Below are positions 22,691-34,289 of a DNA stretch of 64,000 nucleotides, piece after piece; position 1 is the first letter of the stretch, and every line of letters starts with the position of its first letter. Under the pieces are notes generated by a model that did not search any database, had not been told where the DNA came from, and worked only from the letters and a program-made list of their open reading frames with translations. A program made the translations under genes and the position numbers. Origin of the DNA: Isoetes taiwanensis (taxonomy: Eukaryota > Streptophyta > Lycopodiopsida > Isoetales > Isoetaceae); the NCBI GenBank assembly GCA_021234155.1, contig JAJEKV010000031.1, forward strand, positions 5,656,748 to 5,720,747, read 5' to 3'.

Positions 22691-25600
22691 TTGGAACGTA
22701 GTGATGCTTGACCATCCAATCATATGCCAACAATTCTCCATCAATACAATTTAAAAGATGCCATCAAAGCATAGTGCACTTTTCATCCCTAAGATTGAAT
22801 TAACATGCCAAAAAAATATAAATGGTTGTGTTTTAAAAGAAAAAAAAGGATTATACTAGAGAATATCCTGCAAAAAATAGTTGGTGATACCATCAAAGCT
22901 ACAGGAATATTCACGCCTTGAGAAACTTCTTTATGTCTTTAGGTAGGGACATCATCTAGACGATCTATTCTCGCTGATGAACAAGCATTTGCCGCTCGAC
23001 CCGGGTTCTTACTTTTTTGCATTTCGCATTAATTCAACTGGTAGATGATTCTCGACGAGTCAATTATTTGCCCTCAACAACAACAACTGCTTGGCTTAAC
23101 TTGGCTAGGTAGCTGTTCTTCCCCCTCCCAATTTCTTTGCCATGTCATTTGGGCGAATGTTCTTCCCTGCACTAGTTTGGAGACTCTGGCTAGGCGGATG
23201 TTTTCCCCATCCCTTGACTTGTGTATTTTTATGGGTGATGTTCTTCCTTCTTCTATTAGCTTGATTGCTTCTTGTTTCTTAAATTTTATTTACTTTTTCA
23301 ATATACGTACCTGTCAATTTTTGACGCGATTAACAATTTCTTTATGAGTATCATCTTTTAGTCCTTGAGAGCATGTTCTTCATTGAGGAGGAGAAACTTA
23401 AAGGACAATTAGAAGATAAGGAAAACTAATCAGGAGGTGGATAGAACAAAACAAGAAAGGATTTCCAGTTGGCATGTTCAAATTTTGCATGGGGCACCTT
23501 TAAATACTGTCAGTGTCTTCATCTACCTTGAGATATGCTTGGTACAAGATCGTATATACAACGTGGGTTCTATTGGTTTACAAGTTTGAATTATTTGAAT
23601 GTGTCATGATGGCAAATATTTTAATTTTGCTTATGATGCATATTTTAAATCTTTTATGTATCGGGTAGTCTCGCAAGAAATGCCCTTCTTTTTTTCGTGA
23701 CAAAAAAGTGACCGGAATTTCTCGCTTGCAGTAGTTATTTTGCTGACCGTATTAATTATGCCAACCATAAAAATGAGCAGTATGAACTGCAACCTCCATT
23801 AATGCGACACGATCTATAATCGCCGCTGCTATTTTCTGACATCACCGTATTGCCAGTATTAATGACCAGCTTTCTATATAATAAAGCCAAATATTTTATC
23901 AGTGGCTAAAACTTTTTGCGAGTAGTTGTCCATCGCCTCCGCCTCCACGATTTTTGATGGCGGCAATAAAAATTGCTTGAAAAGGCATGTTTTTCTAGTT
24001 TTTTTAAGCTTCACCTTAGCTAGAAGGTCTTTTAAAGTTTGCACGGTTTGTTGGTTAGGAAGATCGCATCATGAGCGTTTTCATGGATTTGTAGACAGGG
24101 AATAAATTATGAATCGCATATTTCTTATTAGCTATAATGGCTTTAGCTAAACTTGTCCGAGATTAATCCCAAAACTTTATTTGGTTTAGCTAAACTCTAC
24201 ACATATTCCCCCTCATACTTTCTAGCGTTTGACTAAACTAACCCAAAATTCATCCCAAAAAATTCTGCCATGTGGCCAACGAAAAATATTAAGCAAAAAT
24301 TACTGTAACTTTTTCAATTATTTTCATTTACTTTAGTCATTTTCTTTATGGAAACACTCTTAAAAAATGCCAGCTAGCTAAGTCGGAACCTCAAATTATT
24401 CCATAGATTCTAGAAAATAGATTACTAATCATATAATTCTTACTAGAATGATGGTAGCTAAACTAGCCCAAAATCCATTCCAAAATTTTCTTTGATTTAG
24501 CTAAAAATAAAATAAATTTTCACTCTCTTAGTTTCTAACATTTGGCTAAAGAGATCAAAGGTTGGTGCAGGAGCGAAAAAGAATTAAATTAAAAGTATTA
24601 TATCTTTCCCATTTACTTTAGCCAATATTTTTTGAAAATGTCTTAAAAAATTGCCAAATATCTAAGTTTAGCCCTTAAATTACTCCATGTTAATAGAGCT
24701 TCTAGCTCAATAGGATCGCGATGGTGATCTTTCTAAGCTTACTTTGGTTTTTGCCTTAGACTAGCAGGATCACACATGCAATTTGTCTTTGGTCAATAGG
24801 ATTGACGGCACGATGTGAATGAGCTCTAAACCCTCTTGTTGTCTATGTGTTGCATAGGAAATCCAAGAAATATTGCATCGTCAAGTAATATAGAAGAGTG
24901 AGGGGCAGACATAGGATGGGAAGTCTTTGCTCTTGTGCAAAACACATTGTAGAGAATATGAATCGCATATTAAATGCGCTCATAGATCCATTGCAAGCGC
25001 CAGTGTTGAGGTTTTCAATGCTGTCTATATTTGCTAAATGCACAAGCATATTTATGGTGGAGATGTAGCTTCTATTTAACATCTTACTAGCATGTCTTGT
25101 GACAGATCATCAAGAGATCGTGTTGCATGCCTATAGTCTGCTTAAATCCTTGCTTCGATATCGAGCATATGTGATGATAAATAAAAAATGCTATCCTGAT
25201 TTGATAAATGTGGATACTAGTGCGTGAAGTATTAGCACATGCGCTATTTTGGCCATCTCTAAGATGGAATATATTATATAACTACAGACAGTACAGTACC
25301 TTGAATTATTCAGAAGGATCTCAAAGTATACCCAAGTATATTATCTGTTTATGCTGCTATCTCTGGCCATATGCCGAATTGTTTATATAGTTTAGCACAG
25401 ATCCAAGGAGGTGGACATGTTTCAATTACAACCTACGAAGAGCTCAGGTTTGTGAATACGAAGTTGTTTAAAGAACAACAGTGCTTAGCCATCGATGTAA
25501 TCATCAATAGAAGTGAGGTTAGGATTATTATTCTCAAACATTCAGAATTGGATTTGCAGTTCTTCCTGCCGGATCCTAAAGAAAAGAAGACTATATTGCT

Positions 25601-28600
25601 TCCATTTGAAGGGACCGGTAATGAAGAGATCAAAAGAATAAGAAACATCACTCTGTTATGTGCACAAGCAAATTGAAATATAATTGAATAGGCATCGATG
25701 ATAGCTTTCTATTCAAGCCTCAACTGAAAACATCCTATGCTTACAATAATGTCGAGTAGCTTCTTCCACAAGATGGGTATTTACTCGACTTCTTTTCTTC
25801 TAGTACCCTTTCAAAGGTTTCTTTATTGCAGGAGAAGCGAAGAGAATTGTGTTTGAATATGAATAACAGAAGATAAGATTTCGTCAAAGTTTCTTCGAAG
25901 TACCTTGAAAATCTAGTGTGGCCACCATCGGAAGAAGGAGAATCCAAAGAGAAAGTTAATTACGATATCGGAGAACCTTCTAGAACAACCCCTGACATCA
26001 ACATTACCAAGAATATGGTTATTTTGAATGACTTGAATGATATAATCGATAAGTTTTCAAGGTTATAACTATGCCAAAATGTTGAAAACTATGAAGAAAG
26101 ATGTCGATAATCGATGGAAACCCTAGCCGCTAGTTAGGGCAGCGGCGGCAGCCGCCCGACATCTTGAGCTCACACCTTGGCAAAGCGAGCTGGAAGAGCA
26201 GGGTTAATGCCTGCTTCTGTCTGGCCGGATTGATGCCAATTGCTCCAGATATTTTTTACCTGGTCCTCATCAGCTCTTCGCAACGGCTCTTCATCGGCCC
26301 TACTCTGGAACTCGTCCTCTGTTTGCATAAGGTTAGATTGGGTAAGAATGGGTCCTTCTATTTCTGCCTTCCGATTTGAGACTAGACATATTAGCTTAGC
26401 ATTTTGCAAGCATTTGGAGGACTCTTAGTGCCTCAAAGCTTCAGCAACAATGGCTTGGTGCTTAAGGCCTGCTTGTTTCTCTTATGCTTGATTAATGCTA
26501 GGAGATTTTTAGCAGTATTTGAGCTTGGTTTTTCAGTTCCAGCTATCTTCCATTTTCTTGCACATCATGGCAAGCATAGATACTTCTTGTTGCACTCAAC
26601 GCACAGGGAAGCCGCACTCCTTGTGATTTGGAACTGCACTCACTGACTGTAGTTGCAGAATCAGGGGATGTTGGAGCTTTTGGGTTGCTTGCTTTATCTT
26701 GAAGAACTCTAGACACTTGGCTTTATGCAGCGATGTATGGGAGGATAGTAGTATTACTAGCAATGGATGCACTTTGTTGTTGACATATTAGCTGCTTGCT
26801 TTTATTCTTCAAGGCTTCTGGCCGCTTGAGCCTCATGGAAGTAGTTCTGGAGGTAGTTCCGGTGTGTCTATCCCTAGGTGTATTGTTGTTGTCTTCTACT
26901 ATGGTGGGTTCTTAACTGAGCGATTCTAGAGTTTGTCCATCCCTATCCCAGCCAGGGAAAGATCAGAACTTACATGTTAGTACATAAACGGATGGGAGGA
27001 GTAAAGATGGCAGCTAAACAAATAAGCCTTAGGGGGAGACCTTGGCTTCTTTGCCATAGTGGAGATGGGGCCTATGCCAATATTTGGAGAAGTTTAGGAC
27101 AGCGAGTAGACCACCTCGGTTTGAGGTAGGCCTGTAATAGCTCTTGCAAAGCGGGAAGATAGAGCGTTGAACTCCTTAGTACATGGTTGGAAAGGGATGG
27201 AGAGCTCTTTTAGTACTACAATGCAGGAAGGTCTTCAGGTCAAGTTAATGTTGGTATAACATTCGCTCTCTTCAGCCTTTTCTTTGCTTTCATTTTTTGG
27301 GGGTGGAGCTTCAAATGGCCATGTTTACATCTAGTGGTTGTCTCTTGCTCGAACTAGAGGGATTGTACTCAATCTGTAGACTCTTATCTTGGATTAATTT
27401 GTGCTGACATGGCTAGGCATTTGGCTTTTATGGGCCATGAATAAGTGTATTTACATACATATAATTAACAAAAATAAAAACATCTTGCCTTTAAAAAAAA
27501 AGGGTGTCATACCTTGGAGAAGAACGTTGCAGAGAAGAACGTTGCGCAGAATGGAAAATGAAGCTACTGATGAAAATCAAGCAGATAATCAAGAAATTAA
27601 TCCTGATGTTGTTAGAGAATCTCCTCCATGATCTGTCTTGCAAATCGTTATCTATAAAGTTTAAAATGTAATGATTTGGCCTTAGAGTAGTTGCCACTGA
27701 TATTCTTCTAAGCTTTTTGGATACTATTATCATTCTGTTTAGAATGTTTTCGTCAGATAATTCGGCTACATGCATATAACTTTGCTCAACTAACTAATCA
27801 TTACCTGGTTCTTTCTAATTCTTCTAGTTCAAAAATTCGCACATTGCGATCTTCTGAAGCTGTTGTCATCTATTATGTCGACCATCTTATCCTTTAGCTT
27901 GAGTTAAATTGGAATGGGTACTAGGTACTCTACAATAGATTGAAACCAAAGCATATTAATTTGCGATTATTAAGCGACTTGAAGGTGTCCCTTTCTCCAA
28001 GTTTAAAATTGGAAGAAAGGAGAGACTTATTCTAAATTCTCAAAGATAGAAAGTTTTTCACAGAAGTTTCAGATAGCTACTAGTGATATGCCATGAGATT
28101 GAAATTACGTTTCGCCCCTTTTCCTTAAAACTACTATCTATCTATCTATCTTCACCATGGTGCTAAGCATACAAAATAGGCACATGCATATGGTCGCCTT
28201 TGCCATGTTGAATATGTTCTGATCACATATTCATCCACACAAACATGGATTCTCATGCTTGAAGACATTTGGAGGTCCGAGAGTATCAATCCACTCGTTA
28301 TATTGATGCTTAGATCGATTCTTTTCCATTTGAACCTCCTTACTAATACTAAAACAATCCTGCAAAAAAGTTAAAGGAGATAGTAAGATTCATGTATTAT
28401 CCTCATTGATCCCCACATTTTACTGAAACTCTTTATGATTCCTTCAGGGGTAGTGATCTCATAATTAACGATGAAATTGTTCCTTCCCTTCCACGTCCTC
28501 CAAAGGACATAGATTTTTCGGTCAGTTGGGTTATCTGGAAGGAAAAAAGTCAATATCAGATAAATTAGTGAGATACTGATCAAAGAAAGGGGAAGCAATC

Positions 28601-29890
28601 TCAAGAATCCATATTAAGCGTGTATCTCTTCCTATTTGTAACAAGAGATTGTGTAAGACTTGCCATATAAAGAACTTAATCTTAGGGTGAAACATGGCTC
28701 TTCCACATGTAAGTAAAATTCCTGATGCACCTCTCCCTGCTGATATTCCATTTGTGGAGGACAGTGGCGTCTTTGCTACTGAAAAGCTACAAACCTTCCT
28801 TGTAAAAGTATGCTACAGGCTATTTGGAGCATATTGAGTGTATTTTTGCTCAAATTAATGAAATGGTGCTTTCATCTGACAGACACATCACAAACAAGGA
28901 TTTCTTCTAGGCATATAGATCAATGTGCACCGACTCTCAGCACATCTCTTACTAGCACTTCACTAGACTTTGGAAGGGTGAATTTGGTTTAGTAGAAACT
29001 CTTTCATAGACATAGAATGTCTTTATGCTCAAGATGTGCAGAAGTAAAGAGTTAAAGAGAAACTGCAAAATACGGAGCTCGAAAAAAGTAAGTTAAAGCT
29101 TTATACTTGCCTGAATGAATTATTCCAACACAAATTCTCATCAAATATTGTTCTTCGAAATCTTTCAAGATACCCTGAACAAGAAGTAACCGAGAGAAGA
29201 AAGCTTGCTAAGCACAAAACACCCTTTAAGTGGTCTGATAGCTTCTATAAAGCCTAGAACCAAGCAAAAACAAGCGGTGCTACAGTAGCATGCTCAATGG
29301 AAGAGGAAGAGGGCAGTGTCGTGACCTCACACTATTCTAGGTCAGGCTCTTGTGTAATTTTTACAAAGATTGCAAAAGGTGTGATGATTGCTCTTCCAAT
29401 TGTGGATGTTGACAAAGGTCAACTTTCTAAATAGCAAAAGTAAATAACACAACCAAAGAAGGGTTGGTACTCAAGGTTGACTGGCTTGCTACACGTGCAA
29501 CAAACACATTCAAGGGAAGATATAAGTTAGAAATACGAACTCGAGGGAAGGAAAAGAAAGAAGAAAGTGGGTTGTAGGGACGAACTCAACCTATGAGAAG
29601 ATATCTCTTCACTAGATGCCTTGCAAGACTCTCGCTGGCATGGAAAGATCTAGCTGGGAGTTAATAAAGTATGCAATAATGTCTCAATAGTACACATACT
29701 CTGACATTCATCCTTCTTCAAAATCCACATGAAAAGTGGGTAAGATTATTGTCATAACAATGACAATATATCACATTTCAGTCATTAAAATATAAAACAC
29801 CGAACTACAATACTTTTCAGTTTATCCATAGTTCATATCTTGTATGGCCATCAATCAATCAACACATTAACTGCAGAATATGAGGTCAAC
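22691..29890. other. Long stretch without a recognisable gene
   Basis: No open frame here carries a motif I can name, including the longer ones at 23045-23347, 25371-25676 and 26164-26646. A diverged direct repeat runs through 24130-24410 and 24450-24690 ('tagctaaact', 'ctttagccaa', 'taaattactccat' blocks). A short TATC microsatellite is at 28136-28150. The rest is AT-rich unique-looking sequence, probably old element debris. Confidence 0.45.
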
Positions 29891-30179
29891 ATTGTGCATG
29901 CCATAAGAACTATACAAGAAATAAATTTCATAGTTATATACTGTGAACTTCCCCACGGTTCCTGTCACGGTTTTTTCCCCGAAACAACCCTTTAGGACGG
30001 GGATGGGGTTTTTTAACCCGGACAGTAATACGCTTGCTGCGCCTCTTGTTTGGGTCCCATAGGCTAATTGGTCTCCGTGGACGGTAAAAACTCTATTCTA
30101 TTCTATTCTATTATTCTTGAATATCCATTATGCATGCGATAAGAACTATACAAGAAAAAAATTTCATAGTTATATACTG
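29891..30179. repeat. 53-bp direct repeats flanking a LINE end
   Basis: 29891-29943 and 30127-30179 match at 50 of 53 positions ('tgcatgc', 'gataagaactatacaagaaa', 'tagttatatactg' parts). They bracket the LINE end at 29962-30113 and fit an unusually long target-site duplication. Confidence 0.75.
29962..30113 (+). mobile_element. Truncated LINE 3' end with TTCTA tail (family A)
   Basis: It matches 37515-37668 through the 'cacggtttttcccc' start, the 'gggttttttaa' stretch, the 'gggtcccataggc' block and the TTCTA tail. It carries no coding sequence. Confidence 0.85.
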
Positions 30180-30281
30180 CTCTCTCTTTGTAAGGGTCCC
30201 ATAGGCCAGTTGGTCTCCGTGGACGATAAAATCATATTCTATTCTATTCTATTCTATTCTATTCTATTCTATTCTATTCTG
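30180..30281 (+). mobile_element. Second LINE 3' end, directly downstream
   Basis: 'gggtcccataggccagttgg' is followed by 'tctccgtggacgataaaa' and about ten TTCTA units. It sits exactly at the end of the second 53-bp repeat, so it inserted after, or with, the copy at 29962. Confidence 0.85.
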
Positions 30282-30979
30282 AACTTCATTATTCTTAAAG
30301 ATCCATAGTCTAAATATATTCTAAAAATTTTCATCCGAGAGAGCACTTAGTAATTACATTTATAGTTAAACTCTTAGATATTTTCCATCCAATTTTCTAA
30401 CTGACGCAGCGACATGTGGCAAAGGATATACCCAATGAAATGATATACATCTATCAAAATAACTAAAAAGCATGTTATGCTACCAAAATGACTTTCGAAT
30501 TACATCATACATATATTTTCTTCTTCCGACTATGCACTTATGTACGACAATATCCTTAAGTAATGTTGTCACAGCCACTCACCCTTTTCCTTCCCCTCTT
30601 CGATATCTTTGCCTAATAATTTGTAATGCCTATCAATATCAATCACAAAAGTCTAATATAGTGCACCATCATATACTAGTGCCTACAACTTTGGGCATCC
30701 TTACTAGTACTACATTGAAACTCCCACAATATAACGTAAATGTAAAAAATCATAGGCCTAGCAAAAATGAAAAAGCAAAAAACATCTCTTGGTATTACAT
30801 GAACATCTTATTTTTGATAGATAGATAGTTCCAAGGCAATTACGTATACTCAATAAAGCAGCTACGTAAGCTTATATATTTTATAGAGCTTATAAAAGGC
30901 AATGGTATTTATGACTTTTATTTTTTTGCTATGTTAGTAACAAGCCATACCACTACCATCACCACATCCTAGTATGTCA
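30282..30979. other. No gene recognised; downstream flank of the nsLTP gene
   Basis: The sequence is AT-rich. The open frame near 30472-30828 has no known domain. Confidence 0.45.
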
Positions 30980-31377
30980 TTAGATTTTGTCCCCACTTGG
31001 AACGTGATAACCTGCATAAAAATGAGCAAATACATAAGAAGCCATAATTAGAAACCATCACATAAATTATCATAAGCCATACCAGCACATGTATATCCAG
31101 CAGGAATATTCATATGTAGGCCACAACTCTTTGGAATGGTTAGCGCAGTTGGTACATCCACATGATATTGCTTTGCCAAGTTACTTTGTAGAGTTTGGCA
31201 TAAGCAATTAGGACTGAATGTTTGCAGAGCATTGCAACAAGATCTAGTTGGAGGACCACCATTCTTTTGGGTAGCAGACAAGCAAGGGGCCAATCGCATA
31301 ACTTGACAATTTTGGGCCGCAGCAAAGTTAGCTACAATAGCGATTAGCGCTATGACAAAAACATATGTCGCAGCCAT
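30980..31377 (-). CDS. Non-specific lipid-transfer protein (nsLTP), two exons
   Basis: Secreted small lipid carriers of this family bind acyl lipids and help build cuticle and wall barriers. Proposed exons on the minus strand are 31377-31083 and 31011-30980 (stop TAA at 30982-30980), giving 108 residues. The first ATG, MAATYV, is at 31377; the seven codons before it begin with TTG and are not needed. Residues 1-21 form a clear signal peptide. The eight-cysteine motif is complete: C24, C32, C47-C48, C58-x-C60, C85, C97. The intron (31082-31012, 71 bp) has GT and AG ends and splits a Gly codon just after C97, the usual place in nsLTP genes. If unspliced, the frame ends '...MAYDNLCDGF' with a ninth Cys. 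A TATA-like box lies 38-45 bases upstream. Confidence 0.85.
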
Positions 31378-31414
31378 TCTAATCTCTTGTATCTTCAAAG
31401 TTCAATGCAAATGG

Positions 31415-31422
31415 TTATATAC
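31415..31422 (-). promoter_or_regulatory. TATA-like box of the nsLTP gene
   Basis: The minus strand reads 'agtatataa'. Transcription would start near 31385-31392, just upstream of the ATG at 31377 and downstream of the alternative TTG frame start at 31398. This supports the chosen start. Confidence 0.5.
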
Positions 31423-31429
31423 TATCTAC

Positions 31430-32500
31430 AAGCATTGAGCGTGGGACTAAAGATAGTGGAGGTGCCACTATAAGAAGGTATCATTAAGGGTCATTATGAA
31501 AAATAATTGAATTTACATACAACACATATTGTCACATCATCTTTTATATGATTTCGTTATTTATTATATTATACTTTGTTATATTGTATTCATAAAAGCA
31601 AGTGTCGGTTTAACATATGAAATAAATAAGAAATCGTCACCCTTTTATTATAACTAGAAATTAGCCGTACATACTAGAATCGATGGAAAAAAGATAACAA
31701 TAGTAAACACTAATGATTTTCTTGTTTGACAATTGTTCGAGTAAAAAAGAAACCTACAATAAACCCACATATCTAGATATAGAAAGCCCTTTGATATGAC
31801 TAGCAAACCCCGTGGCAGTTGCATGGATCTAATGAAGAGACACCTGAAAGGCAAACAATTGTCAGTTTCACAAATGGTAGGATCTACTATAGGCACATCA
31901 TGAAATGGCACAAAAACATTGCTACTAGCAATCTCTCTCTTATGTTTCTGGATATTTTAAATCCCATACTATTGGACATATAAATGTGCCATCCTAATTT
32001 CCACCCTAAGAAATTATTCCTAAAATGCTTTCCCACTTATAATGAAAAAGATTTAAAGGCATGCGCTCCTACAAAAGTCAATAGAATTTGCTTTAGCATG
32101 TTGGCATTTTAGATAGCTAAAACTTTTTCCTTTTATGTCTTGTCGTTCAAGACTTGTTACTACAAGAACCTTGAGGACCGAGCAAAACCTAGCATTCATA
32201 CCTTATAGAGCCTTATATTCACGCAAGGAAGCCAGAGCATTGCCGGCTCTAGGTCCCTTTATGGATTGAAATCTAGAGAAGGCTATATACAGATAGTCTT
32301 TGCCAGATTCTTTAGAAGTGATCTTTAGAAGTGAAATGATCCTTTACTAATCCTGCTTGATGTATTCTCAAGTATGAGCCCAGTTGGGTGGACCAAATTT
32401 GTGCCAAAATATAGTTTAAGTTATTCTTAAGTGTCTTTTGGATTCTGGATTAGGGCTTCACATATTCCCTTGGCTTGCCCTAATTTGTTGGTCAGTTTGA
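31430..32500. other. No gene recognised
   Basis: The block is AT-rich to about 32100 and then mixed. The minus frame at 31654-31911 shows no motif. The 5' end of the LINE that follows could not be fixed exactly and may start within the last 100 bases. Confidence 0.4.
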
Positions 32501-32522
32501 TTCAAGATCTGTCTAGGTACAC

Positions 32523-33830
32523 ATGGACACTCTCAGGCCATCCCCAACCCAACTCGAGAACCAGATCCAGACCCAGACTCAGACACAGCTGCCTGACATG
32601 CCCACTTGGGAGGAGCATACAGGCGGCCCACCGCGCAAGAGACCTAGACCTAGCAGTCAGGCCAAGGGAGAAGCCTCTTCCATGAAGAAGGAGGCTCGTG
32701 CAAAGGCTCAGGCGGCAAGCTTAGCTCAGCCAGTAGCACAGTCGACAGACCCAGCTTTGCAGACCTCAGACTCTGATTCCACAAGGGTGGCACACTAGTC
32801 ATGCCATGAGAGGTGGAGACAAACACAGGCGATGGTTGAGGATCACACCACTCAGATCTCACACTTGGCAGAAGAGCAACAAGCCTTCGTCCCCCAGGTG
32901 CTTAAGAAGTAACTGGCTATAGTAAAGCAACAGTTTGCAGACATTGAGACCCAAGTGCAACAATTGCTTGACAGTATTCGCTTGTTGCAGTTTGAAAGGG
33001 AACAGGATAGACAGACTCTTGCTAGCCTCCGGGCACAAATAGACACCATGTCTACCAGAGATGAAGTTATAATGAAGGACAAGGAGAGAATTGAGCAGGA
33101 GATGGTCACTGATATCTCCCGTCTTCGATCAGACATTGCAGATGTCATTGCCACTCAAGGGGCATTTCAGATAGCAACTAACAAAAGCCAGTTCCTACAG
33201 CAGGCCTTTCAGAACAGGGTCAGCACAATGGAGATCACCTTAACATCGGCAGATGATGTGGTTGCCTCTAGGATACAGAAGTTGGAACAGCGTTCCCTTG
33301 TTCAAGAGCAAGAAGCACACGAGCTATGAGAAGCTACAATCCAACAGGGGAAAGGACTCCATGCCAATGCACGCGAGGCCTTGCAAAATTGTGTATACGA
33401 GTTGGAGCGGCAGAAACAATTCCAGCAGGAGCTGAGCTCTCGGCTTCAGAAGGCGGAGGCAATCTCAGGCACCTCAGCTGCCACCCATGCTCAAGCACCC
33501 ATGCGAAGTCAGTCTAGGCGGGCACCACGACGCCCTATTTCACCAGGAACCCTCCTGTTCATGGACACCGGACAACGCCTTCAACTCACAGACAGCAGCC
33601 GGTACATGCTGTCCCAGCAAACATTGATCCACATGAGCTTAGTGAACACAGACGGAGAGGTCATAATTTGGTGATCCGTGGCCTGCCGGAAGAAGAGGGA
33701 GTCATTCACCGACTCCAAATGCAGATCATCAATCGTATGACATTGCCTAGGCCTGTACACATTGCGCTCGAGCCGGCCGTCATGGTGCTCGACGTTCTGC
33801 CTACAACCGTATTGTCATATTCACAGTAGC
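32523..33830 (+). pseudogene. LINE ORF1-like region (coiled coil and RRM-like start)
   Basis: The frame from 32523 encodes a Gln/Thr-rich and basic N-terminus ('PPRKRPRPSS') and stops near 32798. The frame 32955-33329 and, after a stop, 33381-33674 are predicted long coiled coils rich in Gln, Glu, Arg and Leu. At about 33656 onward a shifted frame reads 'HNLVIRGLPEEEGV', like the first strand of the RRM in L1-type ORF1 proteins. ORF1 proteins coat the LINE RNA and act as nucleic-acid chaperones. At least three interruptions make it a pseudogene. The RRM call rests on a short motif. Confidence 0.6.
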
Positions 33831-34289
33831 AGATATGCAAGTACACGGATGCCATATCGCCCGAGGCAAGCAATTGAAGGGAACATCCTTGTATGTGGAT
33901 CGAGACCTCACCCAAATAAGAACAAGAGTCCCAAGCAGCGGAGCTCACTAAGGTTCGAGGCATCCGCCGTCAAGGAGGAGCTGCGGAACTAGTTCGAGGC
34001 AAGATGCACATTTTCCGCTCATCGAATGTTGCTGCAGACCCTCCGGGCCATTCACCGCGCAGCCTCCACCTCCTCCTCGATCATGTTCCTCCACCGCCTA
34101 CTCCAGCCCCGCCCTGCTTTGCCTTCGCCACTACTCCTCGGGTCATATGCCACCCCAACTCCCTCGCTTCTCACTCGCCCCAACCCCTATTGCTTCTCAC
34201 TGTCTGTCAAGATGACTCGATGCGGCTCTCGCGCTCCCACTCTTCCCCACAACTCAATCTATGCATGCCTCGCTACTAACAAATAGGGA

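Noticed and set aside
22691-29890. Coding genes for frames such as 25371-25676 and 26164-26646
   Set aside because: They are short, without motifs, start codon context or splice-site support, and have antisense frames of equal length.
31398-31398. Upstream start for the nsLTP protein
   Set aside because: The codon is TTG and probably lies upstream of the expected transcription start; the ATG at 31377 begins a standard signal peptide.
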